NCBI GenBank assembly: GCA_046292765.1
Contig: JBKBQA010000008.1
Location: forward strand, 1-64,000
Direction: 5' to 3'
DNA length: 64,000 nucleotides
Source of the DNA: PGZG01 sp046292765
GTDB taxonomy: Bacteria > Pseudomonadota > Gammaproteobacteria > Pseudomonadales > Alcanivoracaceae
The translations under genes were made by a program, and so were the position numbers. Below the pieces are notes generated by a model that saw nothing but the letters and a program-made list of their open reading frames with translations, searched no databases and was not told the DNA's origin. This document shows positions 28,654 to 37,504 of this stretch, piece by piece; position 1 is the first letter of the stretch; the number at the start of each line of letters is the position of its first letter.

Positions 28654-29552
28654 CCGCGCTGGTGTTTTTTACCTCCAGCAGTGCCGCGCAGATTTACCAG
28701 TGGCGCGACGCATCCGGGCGACTGCAGTTTGGCGACCGGCCGCCCGAACATGCACAACCCGGCATCGTCGAGCAGCGGCAGGAGCGCACCAGCCGCACCA
28801 GCGAGCTCAACATCCTCCATCACGGCTTCACCCTCTCCGAACCAGCCAGCGAGCGCATCCAGCAAGGCATCACCACCATGCTTTCGGTTTACACCGGCGT
28901 GCTCGGTCTGGACGTGCGCGGCGATGTCGCCGTCAACCTTCACCTGATCAACAGCAAGGGGGAATTTGACAGCTGGGTCCAGCAGCGAACCGGCTTGCCA
29001 GCCAATCCGGGAATTGTCGGCGTCTATGTCACTGCCAGTCGTGAAGTGGCGGTGTGGAATCGTGGCGACGAGGAACGCATCGTGCAAACCATCCTGCACG
29101 AATCCAGTCACGTCATTCTCGCCCAGCTGGCACCCCGTGCACCGAGCTGGCTGCATGAAGGCATGGCCCGCTATCTGCAAACCCTGCAACCGGACAATGG
29201 CGCTGTGCATATTCCGCCTCACGAACCTTCGCTGATCCAGATTCGCGCCTGGCTGGCCAACGGCGAGCTGGTCAGCCTGCGTGATTATTTCAATATTCCG
29301 GAGCAGCGCTGGCGGACCATGGCACACAACATGGATGCGATACCCTACACGGTGGCCTGGGGCACAGTATATTTCCTGATGTCATCACCGGTGGGCCAGC
29401 AAACCCTGCGCCGACTGCTGCATGATCTGGAAAAATCCGGCCAGTGGCCAACGGCGGAATCCATTAATGATCGATATCCCGGCGGGCTGACACGGATGGA
29501 TTACGATTTCTTCCGCTGGGCACAAGGAGACATTCGCCCCCATCGCTATTGA
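28623..29552 (+). CDS. DUF4124 plus gluzincin-like zinc metallopeptidase, periplasmic
   Basis: The 309-residue protein starts with a signal peptide (to about residue 22) and DUF4124 (IYQWRDASGRLQFGDRPP, 24-42). The rest resembles peptidase-MA/DUF1570-type zinc proteases: H159-E-S-S-H163 and a downstream E179 in WLHEGMARY would bind zinc. It overlaps the preceding DUF4124 gene by 31 bp in another frame, so the pair is probably coupled. A peptidase acting in the periplasm or on envelope proteins is inferred; the substrate is unknown. Confidence 0.8.
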   Translation: MDRQKLRWLVTALVFFTSSSAAQIYQWRDASGRLQFGDRPPEHAQPGIVEQRQERTSRTSELNILHHGFTLSEPASERIQQGITTMLSVYTGVLGLDVRGDVAVNLHLINSKGEFDSWVQQRTGLPANPGIVGVYVTASREVAVWNRGDEERIVQTILHESSHVILAQLAPRAPSWLHEGMARYLQTLQPDNGAVHIPPHEPSLIQIRAWLANGELVSLRDYFNIPEQRWRTMAHNMDAIPYTVAWGTVYFLMSSPVGQQTLRRLLHDLEKSGQWPTAESINDRYPGGLTRMDYDFFRWAQGDIRPHRY

Positions 29553-29576
29553 TCACACCCGCTTTCAGGAGCGGCG

Positions 29577-30086
29577 TTATTCAGGGGTTCCCTGAAGCGG
29601 CCAGCGAAATGGCACAGCCCAGAGCGGCTGAGAGGAAAAATCTTTCGAGGCAAGCAGCGCAGCGTAATCACGCTGCAACAGCGGATGCTGCTCGGATGGC
29701 GCAATATCCGCCAGCGGTTTTAACACAAAGGCATGTTTCAGAATTTCGTCTCGGGGCAGTTCGACGCCATCAATGATGCCAACCTGGTTGCCATAAGTGA
29801 GGATATCGATGTCCAGCGTCCGGCTGGCAAATTTCTTCTCGCCCCGGGTGCGACCATGATCGGCTTCGATGGCCCGCAACACGGCCGACAACGCTGCCAC
29901 CGGCAACCCGGTATCAATGGCCACCACCAGATTGAGAAAGGGCTCGCCATCAAATCCTACTGCGGCACTCTCATAGACCGGACTCAACAGCAGCGGAGCG
30001 AAGTGCGCTGCCAGCGCGTCCAGACCGGAGCGAATGTTGTGATCGCGATCAATATTCGAGCCGAGGCTCAGGTACACCCTGGTCAT
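29577..30086 (-). CDS. folK: 6-hydroxymethyl-7,8-dihydropterin pyrophosphokinase
   Basis: Transfers pyrophosphate from ATP to hydroxymethyldihydropterin before condensation with pABA. The 169 residues include the HPPK motifs LSLGSN (6-11), the Trp/Phe loop region FDGEPFLN and RTLDIDILTYG. Its ATG overlaps the folB stop (ATGA), giving a folB-folK unit. Confidence 0.95.
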   Translation of the reverse strand: MTRVYLSLGSNIDRDHNIRSGLDALAAHFAPLLLSPVYESAAVGFDGEPFLNLVVAIDTGLPVAALSAVLRAIEADHGRTRGEKKFASRTLDIDILTYGNQVGIIDGVELPRDEILKHAFVLKPLADIAPSEQHPLLQRDYAALLASKDFSSQPLWAVPFRWPLQGTPE

Positions 30087-30442
30087 GCGCCTTTCACGCC
30101 CCGCTCGATGATGATACCGACATCCTGAGAACCCCTGAGAGCGCCGGGCTTCGATACCCGCAACCGCAACCAGGGCACCTTGAATTCATCCAGAACGATA
30201 TCAGCCACCCTCTCCGCCAGCGTTTCCACCAACTGGAACTCGGCCGCCTCGATAAAGGCAATCAGGCGCTTGCCCACCGCTTTGTAATCAAGCGCATCAT
30301 CGATATGGTCGCTGGCAGCAGCACGGCGGATGTCAGTGGCCATCTCCAGATCCAGACTGACGGTTTGGCGAATGCGCCGCTCCCAGTCAAAAATGCCGAT
30401 CACGGTGGCAACTTTCAGATCGCGGATGTAAACAATGTCCAT
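30083..30442 (-). CDS. folB: Dihydroneopterin aldolase
   Basis: Splits dihydroneopterin to hydroxymethyldihydropterin and glycolaldehyde. The ATG at 30442 follows GAGG at 6-nt spacing and gives 119 residues; an ATG four codons earlier has no ribosome-binding site. Family features include IRDLKVATVIGIFDWER, the substrate Glu region and LDYKAV with the catalytic Lys. It is divergent from plsY, as in other gammaproteobacteria. Confidence 0.95.
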   Translation of the reverse strand: MDIVYIRDLKVATVIGIFDWERRIRQTVSLDLEMATDIRRAAASDHIDDALDYKAVGKRLIAFIEAAEFQLVETLAERVADIVLDEFKVPWLRLRVSKPGALRGSQDVGIIIERGVKGA

Positions 30443-30605
30443 GTCTCGCCTCATCGGGGGTCATCACGCCGCCCAGTGTCATCGCTATCACGTCACAGTC
30501 CGGCGAAGGCCCTGCCAGCGGGACATCCTGCAACATTTGCAGGGCTGGCCAGCTGCCCGCGCTTCAGGCAGTCTCTTCACCCCAAAGGACGGAGGATTAT
30601 AGCCG

Positions 30606-31229
30606 GTGGATTTCGCCACACTACAGGATCATGCCTTCATTACGGCGCTATTGTTTCTCACTGCCTATCTGGGTGGCTCGATATCCAGCGCCATTCTGGT
30701 TTGCCGGCTGTTTGGTCTGCCCGACCCGCGCACCGAAGGCTCCCATAACCCGGGCGCCACCAACGTGCTGCGCCTTGGCGGCAAACCGGCGGCAGCGCTG
30801 ACGCTGGCTGGCGATGTTCTGAAAGGGGTGATCCCGGTACTGGTGGCGCTGTACTGGCTTGAGCTGCCACTGTTGATTGCCGCACTGGCCGGCTGGTTCG
30901 CCTTCCTCGGACACCTGTTTCCGATATTTTTCCAGTTTCAGGGCGGTAAAGGTGTGGCCACCGCGTTTGGTTTGCTGTTTGCCCTGCACTGGCCCACCGC
31001 ACTGGTCACCGGTGCCATCTGGGTCAGCCTGTTTGCGGCCCTGCGCATCTCCTCGCTGGCGTCCATGGTGGCTTTTCTGGCAATGCCCTTGATCACCGCA
31101 CTGTGGCAGCCGGACATCCTGTGGCCGATGATCCTGCTCAGTGGCGTGCTGATTGGCCGGCACCATAGCAATATCCGCAAACTGCTGTCCGGCGAAGAGC
31201 TGGGTTTCCGCAAGCCGAAGCAGCCCTGA
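30606..31229 (+). CDS. plsY: Acyl-phosphate:glycerol-3-phosphate acyltransferase PlsY
   Basis: Inner-membrane enzyme making lysophosphatidic acid from acyl-phosphate. The 207-residue protein has five to seven hydrophobic segments and the three PlsY motifs: GGSISSAILVCRLFGLPD, GSHNPGATNVLR and FQFQGGKGVAT. GTG start at 30606; a GGAGG lies about 10 nt upstream. Convergent with tsaD. Confidence 0.93.
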   Translation: MDFATLQDHAFITALLFLTAYLGGSISSAILVCRLFGLPDPRTEGSHNPGATNVLRLGGKPAAALTLAGDVLKGVIPVLVALYWLELPLLIAALAGWFAFLGHLFPIFFQFQGGKGVATAFGLLFALHWPTALVTGAIWVSLFAALRISSLASMVAFLAMPLITALWQPDILWPMILLSGVLIGRHHSNIRKLLSGEELGFRKPKQP

Positions 31230-31245
31230 ACCTGCGCCAGCACGC

Positions 31246-32280
31246 CTAGGCGGGTGGTTGCAGTTCCGCCAGCGGCCAGCGTGGCCGCACGCTGATTGCC
31301 AATCCTTCAACGCGCTCGCCCGCCGCCAGCCGCAGGGCGCCGGCGAAGGCAATCATGGCGCCATTGTCGGTGCAGTATTCGGGGCGGGGATAGAACACCC
31401 GCACATTTTTCTCGCCCAAGGCTTCGCCAAGGCGCGCCCGCAGGCGCTTGTTGGCGCTGACCCCACCGGCCATGACCAGCGTTTTCTGGCCTGTTTGTTC
31501 CATGGCGCGCCGACACTTGATCACCAGCGTTTCCACCACCGCATCTTCAAAGGCGCGAGCGATGTCGGCCATGTCCTGCTCGCTGAGGCTGCCGTCACTG
31601 TCGCGGCAGGCATTGAGGGTGTTCATGGCAAAGGTTTTCAAGCCGGAAAAGCTGAAGTCGAGGCCGGGGCGATCGGTCATCGGCCGGGGAAAGGTAAAGC
31701 GGGCCGGATTGCCTTTTTCCGCCAGCGCCGCGATACGCGGGCCACCGGGGTAGCCCAACCCCATCATCTTGGCGACCTTGTCGAAAGCCTCACCGGCGGC
31801 GTCATCCACCGACTCGCCGAGCGGCAGATACTCTCCCAGCGCCTTCGCCTCCAGCAGCAGGGTATGGCCACCGCTTACCAACAGGGCCACAAACGGAAAC
31901 TGCGGCCCATCCGCTTCCAGCAGGGGCGCCAGCAAATGGCCTTCCATATGATGGACAGGCAAGGCCGGCACATCCCAGCCGAAGGCCAGCGCCCGGGCCG
32001 TAGAGGCCCCCACCAGCAGGGCGCCGGCCAACCCCGGGCCCGCGGTATAAGCGACGCCATTGATGTCCGCAGGCTCGCAGCCGGCCTGCTCCAGCACCTG
32101 CCGGACCAACGGCAGTACCCTGCGGACATGATCCCGGCTGGCCAGCTCGGGTACCACCCCGCCATACAGGGCGTGCAGCTCGATCTGGCTGAACAGGGCC
32201 TGACCGAGCAAGCCGCGCTCGCTGTCATACAGGGCGATGCCGGTCTCGTCACAGCTGGTTTCAATACCTAGGATGATCAT
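31246..32280 (-). CDS. tsaD: tRNA threonylcarbamoyladenosine synthase subunit TsaD
   Basis: Transfers threonylcarbamoyl from TC-AMP to A37 of ANN-decoding tRNAs, with TsaB and TsaE. The 344 residues (from ATG at 32280, MIILGIETSCDET) show the ASKHA motifs, the metal ligands in HHMEGH and the LVSGGHT loop. The frame runs 7 codons further upstream without conserved sequence. It is divergent from rpsU, the classic macromolecular-synthesis locus. Confidence 0.97.
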   Translation of the reverse strand: MIILGIETSCDETGIALYDSERGLLGQALFSQIELHALYGGVVPELASRDHVRRVLPLVRQVLEQAGCEPADINGVAYTAGPGLAGALLVGASTARALAFGWDVPALPVHHMEGHLLAPLLEADGPQFPFVALLVSGGHTLLLEAKALGEYLPLGESVDDAAGEAFDKVAKMMGLGYPGGPRIAALAEKGNPARFTFPRPMTDRPGLDFSFSGLKTFAMNTLNACRDSDGSLSEQDMADIARAFEDAVVETLVIKCRRAMEQTGQKTLVMAGGVSANKRLRARLGEALGEKNVRVFYPRPEYCTDNGAMIAFAGALRLAAGERVEGLAISVRPRWPLAELQPPA

Positions 32281-32389
32281 CGGTCGAGTCAGGTCCAACA
32301 CAGCAATCCGGGCGGCAAGGATAGCCGGGAATCACTGAATCATACAGGCGGGCCAGTCGGGGCCCGCTGCCGGCAGTCGTTTCTGCTGT

Positions 32390-32417
32390 TTGCAATCCGC
32401 CGGCGCTCGGGTAGAAT
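32390..32417 (+). promoter_or_regulatory. sigma-70 promoter of rpsU
   Basis: TTGCAA (32390-32395), 16-bp spacer, TAGAAT (32412-32417), then a GCGCGCC discriminator. The leader to the rpsU ATG is about 60 nt. Confidence 0.75.
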
Positions 32418-32485
32418 GCGCGCCTCTTTGCCGGTACCCGGTGGTCCCGGCACGTATTCAAGTACCCTCTGGAAGGTGATTGCGC

Positions 32486-32701
32486 ATGCCGCAAGTGAAA
32501 GTCAAAGAAGGTGAGCCGTTTGACGTGGCCCTGCGCCGTTTCAAGCGTTCCTGTGAAAAAGCCGGCATCCTCGCCGAAGTTCGTCGTCGCGAGTTCTACG
32601 AGAAGCCGACCCAGGAGCGCAAGCGCAAGGCTGCTGCTGCCGTCAAGCGCCACCAGAAGAAGCTCCAGCGCGAGCAACTGAACCGCAAGCGTCTGTACTG
32701 A
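32486..32701 (+). CDS. rpsU: 30S ribosomal protein S21
   Basis: Small basic protein (71 residues) near the anti-Shine-Dalgarno end of 16S rRNA. MPQVKVKEGEPFDVALRRFK and the basic C-terminus RKRLY are standard. The ATG at 32486 lies downstream of GGAAGGTG; a TTG two codons earlier is not the conserved start. First gene before yqeY, dnaG and rpoD. Confidence 0.98.
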   Translation: MPQVKVKEGEPFDVALRRFKRSCEKAGILAEVRRREFYEKPTQERKRKAAAAVKRHQKKLQREQLNRKRLY

Positions 32702-32761
32702 TCACTGTCCAGCGGCCAATGTACGTCCTCAAGGCCCTGCCTTGAGCGCCGGGAAAAAGAC

Positions 32762-33208
32762 ATGAGCGCCCTGAAAGATCAGCTGACTAACGCGATGAAA
32801 GAGGCCATGCGGGCCAAGGATCAGCACCGGCTGACCGTCATCCGCATGGCTTTGGCGTCTCTGAAACAGGTCGAAATCGATGAACGCATCGAACTCGACG
32901 ACACCCGCGTCCTCGCCATTCTCGACAAGCAGATCAAGCAGCGTCTCGACGCCAGCGGCCAGTTCCGCGATGCCGGTCGCACCGATCTGGCCGACAAGGA
33001 AGACACCGAAGTCGTCATCCTGCGGGAGTTCATGCCCGCCGCCCTGTCCGCCGATGAGATCAATGCCGCCATTGACGCCGCCATCGCTCAGGTTGGCGAA
33101 ACCGGCATGCAGGCCATGGGCAAGGTGATGGCCATTCTCAAACCGCAACTGCAAGGCCGGGCGGATCTTGCCGCTGTCAGTGGTCTGGTCAAACAGCGGT
33201 TAGTCTGA
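32762..33208 (+). CDS. yqeY: GatB/YqeY domain-containing protein
   Basis: A 148-residue protein homologous to the tRNA-binding tail domain of amidotransferase GatB, usually standing alone between rpsU and dnaG. The signature ALKDQLTNAMKEAMRAKD at the N-terminus and the C-terminal VMAILKPQLQGRADLAAVSGLVK repeat region are clear. Role probably tRNA-related, but not established. Confidence 0.93.
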   Translation: MSALKDQLTNAMKEAMRAKDQHRLTVIRMALASLKQVEIDERIELDDTRVLAILDKQIKQRLDASGQFRDAGRTDLADKEDTEVVILREFMPAALSADEINAAIDAAIAQVGETGMQAMGKVMAILKPQLQGRADLAAVSGLVKQRLV

Positions 33209-33241
33209 ACACCCTCTCTCTATCCGTTATCGCAGTGATCT

Positions 33242-33365
33242 TCTACGGTCTTTGCCGTGGTTCTGTCCTTCCGGGACACGCCGTGAATACGTCCCTGTAG
33301 GCTCCTCTCAGACATCCCTGTCTTCGAGGATCCCGGCAAGGCCGTTCAGGCACGAAAACCGTAGA
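33242..33365. repeat. Palindromic REP/MITE-like intergenic element
   Basis: A roughly 124-bp element is bounded by TCTACGGT (33242-33249) and its perfect complement ACCGTAGA (33358-33365). Nested inverted bits occur (TCCGGGA / TCCCGG). It contains a segment GACACGCCGTGAATACGTCC that I recall as part of a dispersed intergenic sequence in marine gammaproteobacteria; that memory is unverified. It carries no ORF and lies between yqeY and dnaG. No second copy was seen in the window. Confidence 0.6.
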
Positions 33366-33459
33366 CGCTCACTGCTCAAACCAACACCAACCAATACGCC
33401 GCCCAATCAGGCAGGCTCTTCGGTTACACTGCCGCATCGATCCCTACACCCGACACCCC

Positions 33460-35340
33460 ATGGCCCGGATCCCTGACAACTTCGTACAGGACCTGCTCGC
33501 CCGTACCGACGTGGTGGAGCTGATCAATGCCCGGGTGCCGCTGAAAAAGGCCGGCCGCAACTACATGGCCTGCTGTCCGTTTCATCAGGAAAAAAGCCCG
33601 TCTTTTACCGTCGCCCCGGACAAGCAGTTCTATTATTGCTTCGGCTGCGGCGCCAGCGGAAATGCGGTCGGTTTTCTAATGGAGTATGAGCGACTGTCGT
33701 TCCCCGAGGCGGTTAAACAGCTCGCCGATCGCGCCGGTGTCGAGGTGCCGCGAGAGCAGGACAACCACCCGCAGCAAAGCGCCGCGCAAAAAAGTGCCCT
33801 GCAGCAGATGTACGACCTGCTTGCCCGCGCCGAGCTCTTCTTCCGCCAGCAGCTGAAAAGCGCCCCCGAACGCAAGGTGGCAGTGGACTACCTGAAGGGC
33901 CGGGGTCTGAGCGGCGAGGTGGCCGCCCGTTATGGTCTCGGCTTTGCCCCGCCCGGCTTCGACAACCTGATGACCGCCCTGTCGCTCGATCAGACCGGGC
34001 TGCAACGGGCCGAAGAAGTGGGCCTGCTGGTGCGCCGCGAAGATACCGGGCGGGTCTACGACAAGTTCCGGGACCGCATCATTTTCCCGATCCGCGACAG
34101 CCGCGGCCGCACCATTGGCTTCGGCGGCCGGGTGCTGGGCGATGGCAAGCCCAAGTACCTGAACTCGCCGGAAACCCCGGTGTTCCACAAGGGTCGCGAA
34201 CTCTACGGCCTGTGGGAATGGAAGCAGAGCCGCGACAAGCACAACCAGCTATTCGTGGTGGAAGGCTACATGGATGTTATTGCGCTGGCGCAGCACGGCA
34301 TTGCCAATGCCGTCGCCACCCTTGGTACCGCCACCAGCGGCGAGCATGCCGAGAAACTGTTCAGGCAGGTGGACGAAGTGGTGTTCTGCTTCGACGGCGA
34401 CGACGCCGGCCGCCGCGCCGCCTGGCGGGCGCTGGAGAACACCCTGCCGGTGCTGGAAGATGGCAAACAGGCCCGCTTCCTGTTCCTGCCCGACGGGGAA
34501 GACCCGGACACACTGGTGCGGCAACAGGGGCGTGAGGCGCTGCTGGCCATGGCCGCCGAGGCCCCCGGCCTCGCGGAGTACCTGTTCAGTCACCTCAGTG
34601 AAGGCCTGAACCTCGGCTCAGTCGATGGCCGCGCCCGACTGGCACGGCTCGCCCTGCCCCTGATCCGCCTGCCGAAAGGCGATTTCTACCGCAGCCTGCT
34701 GCGCAAGGAGCTTGCCTCCCTTACCCGTCTGGATGAATCGGATCTGGCCGAGCTTGCCAGCCACCCGGAACCCTCCAGCGCGGCCAACCCGCCTGCCACC
34801 ACGCCCGACTGGCAGCACGAAGAGGGGCCACCCCCGTGGCTGGATCAGCACGAGGAGAGGCCCTCACCCGCTACTCGCCGTCGCGCCACGCCACGGCCGG
34901 CGCCCGAACGGCGGATGCGAATGTCGCTGGTGGAACGCCTGCTACTGATCCTGATCCAGCACCCGGGAGTGTTGCGTGCCTGCCCGCTACCCGCCGGCGT
35001 GGAGGAGCTGGAAGCGCCACAGATGGATGTGCTGGTGCAGGTCATCGACCTGCTGACCGAACAGCCCGACCTGCCCGGCCCGGCCCTGCTGGGCGGCCTG
35101 ATGGCGATGGATCAGGGCGAACTGATCGCCGAGGTGATCCGCCAGTCAGAGCAGGTCCCGGCGGGCGAGGAAGCCGCCGTGAACGATTGGCGCGGCGGCG
35201 TCACCGAACTGGAGATCCGCTGGCTGGAGCGCTGCCTGGATCAGGTTCGGCATCAACCCGCGCCGGATATCCACCAGCTGGCCGGCCTGACCCGGCAGCT
35301 CGCCGACGCCCGCCAGCGCCAGCGCCGCCGCCTCGACTGA
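33460..35340 (+). CDS. dnaG: DNA primase
   Basis: Makes RNA primers at the replication fork. The 626-residue protein has an N-terminal CHC2 zinc finger (C-x2-H ... C-x2-C, about residues 40-66), the RNA-polymerase core with TOPRIM (EGYMDVIALAQHG and FDGDDAGRRAAWRA), and a C-terminal DnaB-binding domain after a Pro-rich variable linker (about 430-485). ATG at 33460. A TACACT -10-like box lies about 30 bp upstream. Confidence 0.97.
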   Translation: MARIPDNFVQDLLARTDVVELINARVPLKKAGRNYMACCPFHQEKSPSFTVAPDKQFYYCFGCGASGNAVGFLMEYERLSFPEAVKQLADRAGVEVPREQDNHPQQSAAQKSALQQMYDLLARAELFFRQQLKSAPERKVAVDYLKGRGLSGEVAARYGLGFAPPGFDNLMTALSLDQTGLQRAEEVGLLVRREDTGRVYDKFRDRIIFPIRDSRGRTIGFGGRVLGDGKPKYLNSPETPVFHKGRELYGLWEWKQSRDKHNQLFVVEGYMDVIALAQHGIANAVATLGTATSGEHAEKLFRQVDEVVFCFDGDDAGRRAAWRALENTLPVLEDGKQARFLFLPDGEDPDTLVRQQGREALLAMAAEAPGLAEYLFSHLSEGLNLGSVDGRARLARLALPLIRLPKGDFYRSLLRKELASLTRLDESDLAELASHPEPSSAANPPATTPDWQHEEGPPPWLDQHEERPSPATRRRATPRPAPERRMRMSLVERLLLILIQHPGVLRACPLPAGVEELEAPQMDVLVQVIDLLTEQPDLPGPALLGGLMAMDQGELIAEVIRQSEQVPAGEEAAVNDWRGGVTELEIRWLERCLDQVRHQPAPDIHQLAGLTRQLADARQRQRRRLD

Positions 35341-35381
35341 CCGCCCGGCACCTGCGGCTGGCGAGCGCCCCCATTCCCGCC

Positions 35382-35387
35382 TATAAT
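35382..35387 (+). promoter_or_regulatory. -10 box of the rpoD promoter
   Basis: Perfect TATAAT followed by GCGCGG, 85 bp before the rpoD ATG and 41 bp after the dnaG stop. The best -35 (TGGCGA, 17 bp upstream) is weak. It probably gives rpoD expression independent of dnaG. Confidence 0.6.
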
Positions 35388-35471
35388 GCGCGGTTTCTCA
35401 GCACCCCCGAGGGAACGACGCACTCGCCCCCCGGTCAGTGTTATCACCCTCTGTTCTCACAGGCATACTTC

Positions 35472-37379
35472 ATGGCATCCGAGAAAGAGCAGCAACAATC
35501 CCAGCTGAAACTGTTGATCACTCTGGGCAAGGAACAGGGTTACCTGACCTATGCCGAGGTGAATGACCACCTGCCGGATTCAATTACCGATACCGATCAG
35601 GTTGAAGACATCATCCAGATGATCAACGACATGGGCATCCCGGTGGTCGAAAAGGCCTCCGACGCCGAACAGTTGCTGATGGACGAAAGCCCGGACAGCG
35701 GTGACGAAGTGGCCGCCGAAGAGGCCGCCGCGGTACTGGCCGCCGTAGAAAGTGAACCGGGCCGCACCACCGACCCGGTGCGCATGTACATGCGCGAGAT
35801 GGGCACGGTGGAACTGCTGACCCGCGAAGGCGAAATCGAAATCGCCAAGCGCATTGAGGAAGGCATCCGCGAAGTCATGCACGCCATGGCGTTCTGGCCC
35901 GGCGCGGTCGACACCGTGGTCGCCGAATTCGACAGAGTTGCCACCGAAGAGCGTCGTCTGTCGGATATCATCGCCGGCTATCTCGACCCTCATGACGATG
36001 GTGCCGCTGCCACCAATAACAACAACAATAATAACAATGGCAACAGCAGTAGCGAGCCGGCCTTTGCTTCAAAAGCAAAAGCGAAAGCAGACGGCGAAGA
36101 AACCGACGAGGAAGAAACAGACGGCGACAGCGATGACTCGGACGAAGATGACGGCAGCCTTGACCCGGTGCTGGCCGCCGAGCGTTTCAACGAGCTGAAA
36201 ACCCGTCTCGACAAGCTGCAGAAATCGCTCAAGCGTAATGGTCGCGACCACAACAGCTCCGCCAAGGCGCTCGAAGCCATGGCCGAACACTTCACCCTGT
36301 TCAAGCTGGTGCCCCGCATCTATGACGAGCTGCTGCGTCAGGTTCGCGACAACCTCGACAGCGTCCGCAAGCTGGAAAAGGAAATCATGCTCACCGCCGT
36401 CAAGCGTGGTCGTATGCCCCGCGCCGACTTCATCGCCACCTTCCCCGGCAATGAGTCCAACCTGAACTGGCTTGACGACGTTACCGGCAACAAGAAAGCA
36501 AAGGCCTGGGCAGACAGCCTGAAAGCCGTGCGCGAAGATATCGAGCGCTCACAGCGTCGGGTTCAGCAGCTGGAAGAAAAATTCGGCATGCCAATCACCG
36601 AGATCAAGGAAATCAACCGCCGTGTCTCGATTGGCGAAGCCAAGGCCCGCCGCGCCAAGAAAGAAATGGTGGAGGCCAACCTGCGTCTGGTGATCTCAAT
36701 CGCCAAGAAGTACACCAACCGTGGTCTGCAATTCCTCGATCTGATTCAGGAAGGCAACATCGGTCTGATGAAAGCCGTGGACAAGTTCGAATACCGCCGC
36801 GGTTACAAGTTCTCGACCTACGCCACCTGGTGGATTCGTCAGGCCATCACCCGTTCGATTGCCGACCAGGCCCGCACCATTCGTATTCCGGTACACATGA
36901 TCGAGACGATCAACAAGATCAACCGGGTGCAGCGCCAGATGCTGCAGGAAATGGGCCGCGAGCCGACCCCGGAAGAACTGGGTGTTCGCCTCGACATGCC
37001 GGAAGACAAGGTGCGCAAGGTGCTGAAGATCGCCAAGGAACCGATTTCCATGGAGACGCCGATCGGCGACGACGAGGATTCGAGTCTGGGCGACTTCATC
37101 GAGGACAGCACCATCGAATCACCGATCGACCGCGCCACCATGATCGGCCTGGAAGAAGCCACCCGCGAAGTGCTGGCCAACCTGACCGGTCGCGAAGCAA
37201 AAGTATTGCGCATGCGTTTCGGCATCGACATGAACACCGATCACACGCTGGAAGAAGTCGGCAAGCAGTTCGACGTCACCCGCGAGCGGATCCGTCAGAT
37301 CGAAGCCAAGGCCCTGCGCAAACTGCGTCACCCGTCGCGCTCGGAACACCTGCGCAGCTTCCTCGACGGTGACAACTAA
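35472..37379 (+). CDS. rpoD: RNA polymerase primary sigma factor (sigma-70)
   Basis: Housekeeping sigma factor. The ATG at 35472 (MASEKEQQQSQLK) gives 635 residues; the frame is open for another 212 codons upstream across the dnaG end, which is not conserved. Regions 1.1 (1-80), 1.2, the large non-conserved insert, 2 (KKYTNRGLQFLDLIQEGNIG), 3 and 4 (ending LRKLRHPSRSEHLRSF) are all present. The non-conserved insert holds a run of eight Asn (about residues 181-188) and a Glu/Asp-rich acidic tract. tRNA-Ile2 follows 50 bp later. Confidence 0.97.
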   Translation: MASEKEQQQSQLKLLITLGKEQGYLTYAEVNDHLPDSITDTDQVEDIIQMINDMGIPVVEKASDAEQLLMDESPDSGDEVAAEEAAAVLAAVESEPGRTTDPVRMYMREMGTVELLTREGEIEIAKRIEEGIREVMHAMAFWPGAVDTVVAEFDRVATEERRLSDIIAGYLDPHDDGAAATNNNNNNNNGNSSSEPAFASKAKAKADGEETDEEETDGDSDDSDEDDGSLDPVLAAERFNELKTRLDKLQKSLKRNGRDHNSSAKALEAMAEHFTLFKLVPRIYDELLRQVRDNLDSVRKLEKEIMLTAVKRGRMPRADFIATFPGNESNLNWLDDVTGNKKAKAWADSLKAVREDIERSQRRVQQLEEKFGMPITEIKEINRRVSIGEAKARRAKKEMVEANLRLVISIAKKYTNRGLQFLDLIQEGNIGLMKAVDKFEYRRGYKFSTYATWWIRQAITRSIADQARTIRIPVHMIETINKINRVQRQMLQEMGREPTPEELGVRLDMPEDKVRKVLKIAKEPISMETPIGDDEDSSLGDFIEDSTIESPIDRATMIGLEEATREVLANLTGREAKVLRMRFGIDMNTDHTLEEVGKQFDVTRERIRQIEAKALRKLRHPSRSEHLRSFLDGDN

Positions 37380-37428
37380 GTTCCTCTGAGGTAAAAAACA
37401 CCGACCCTGATGGGCCGGTGTCCCTTCC

Positions 37429-37504
37429 GGGCCTATAGCTCAACGGTTAGAGCAGAGGACTCATAATCCTTTGGTTCCAGGTTCGAATCCTGGTGGGCCC
37501 ACCA
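37429..37504 (+). tRNA. tRNA-Ile2 (anticodon CAT, lysidine-modified)
   Basis: A complete 76-nt cloverleaf: acceptor GGGCCTA/TGGGCCC, anticodon stem GAGGA/TCCTT with loop CTCATAA, TPsiC loop TTCGAAT, and encoded CCA. The anticodon CAT is at 37462-37464. The sequence matches the minor Ile tRNA (ileX type, read as AUA after TilS converts C34 to lysidine) rather than initiator or elongator Met. The position after rpoD is the same as in Pseudomonas. The A/T-rich insert begins directly after it. Confidence 0.9.

Noticed and set aside
30527..30543. CCTGCA-N5-TGCAGG inverted repeat between folB and plsY
   Set aside because: Too short, with no T-run or promoter context; no function can be supported.
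34836..35471. Upstream extension of the rpoD frame
   Set aside because: Runs through the end of dnaG in another frame and the rpoD promoter; the conserved sigma-70 start is at 35472.
37395..37421. Hairpin after rpoD as an rpoD terminator
   Set aside because: The imperfect stem (CACCG/CGGTG) has its T-run only on the minus strand; on the plus strand no U-tract follows. Processing before the tRNA is as likely.
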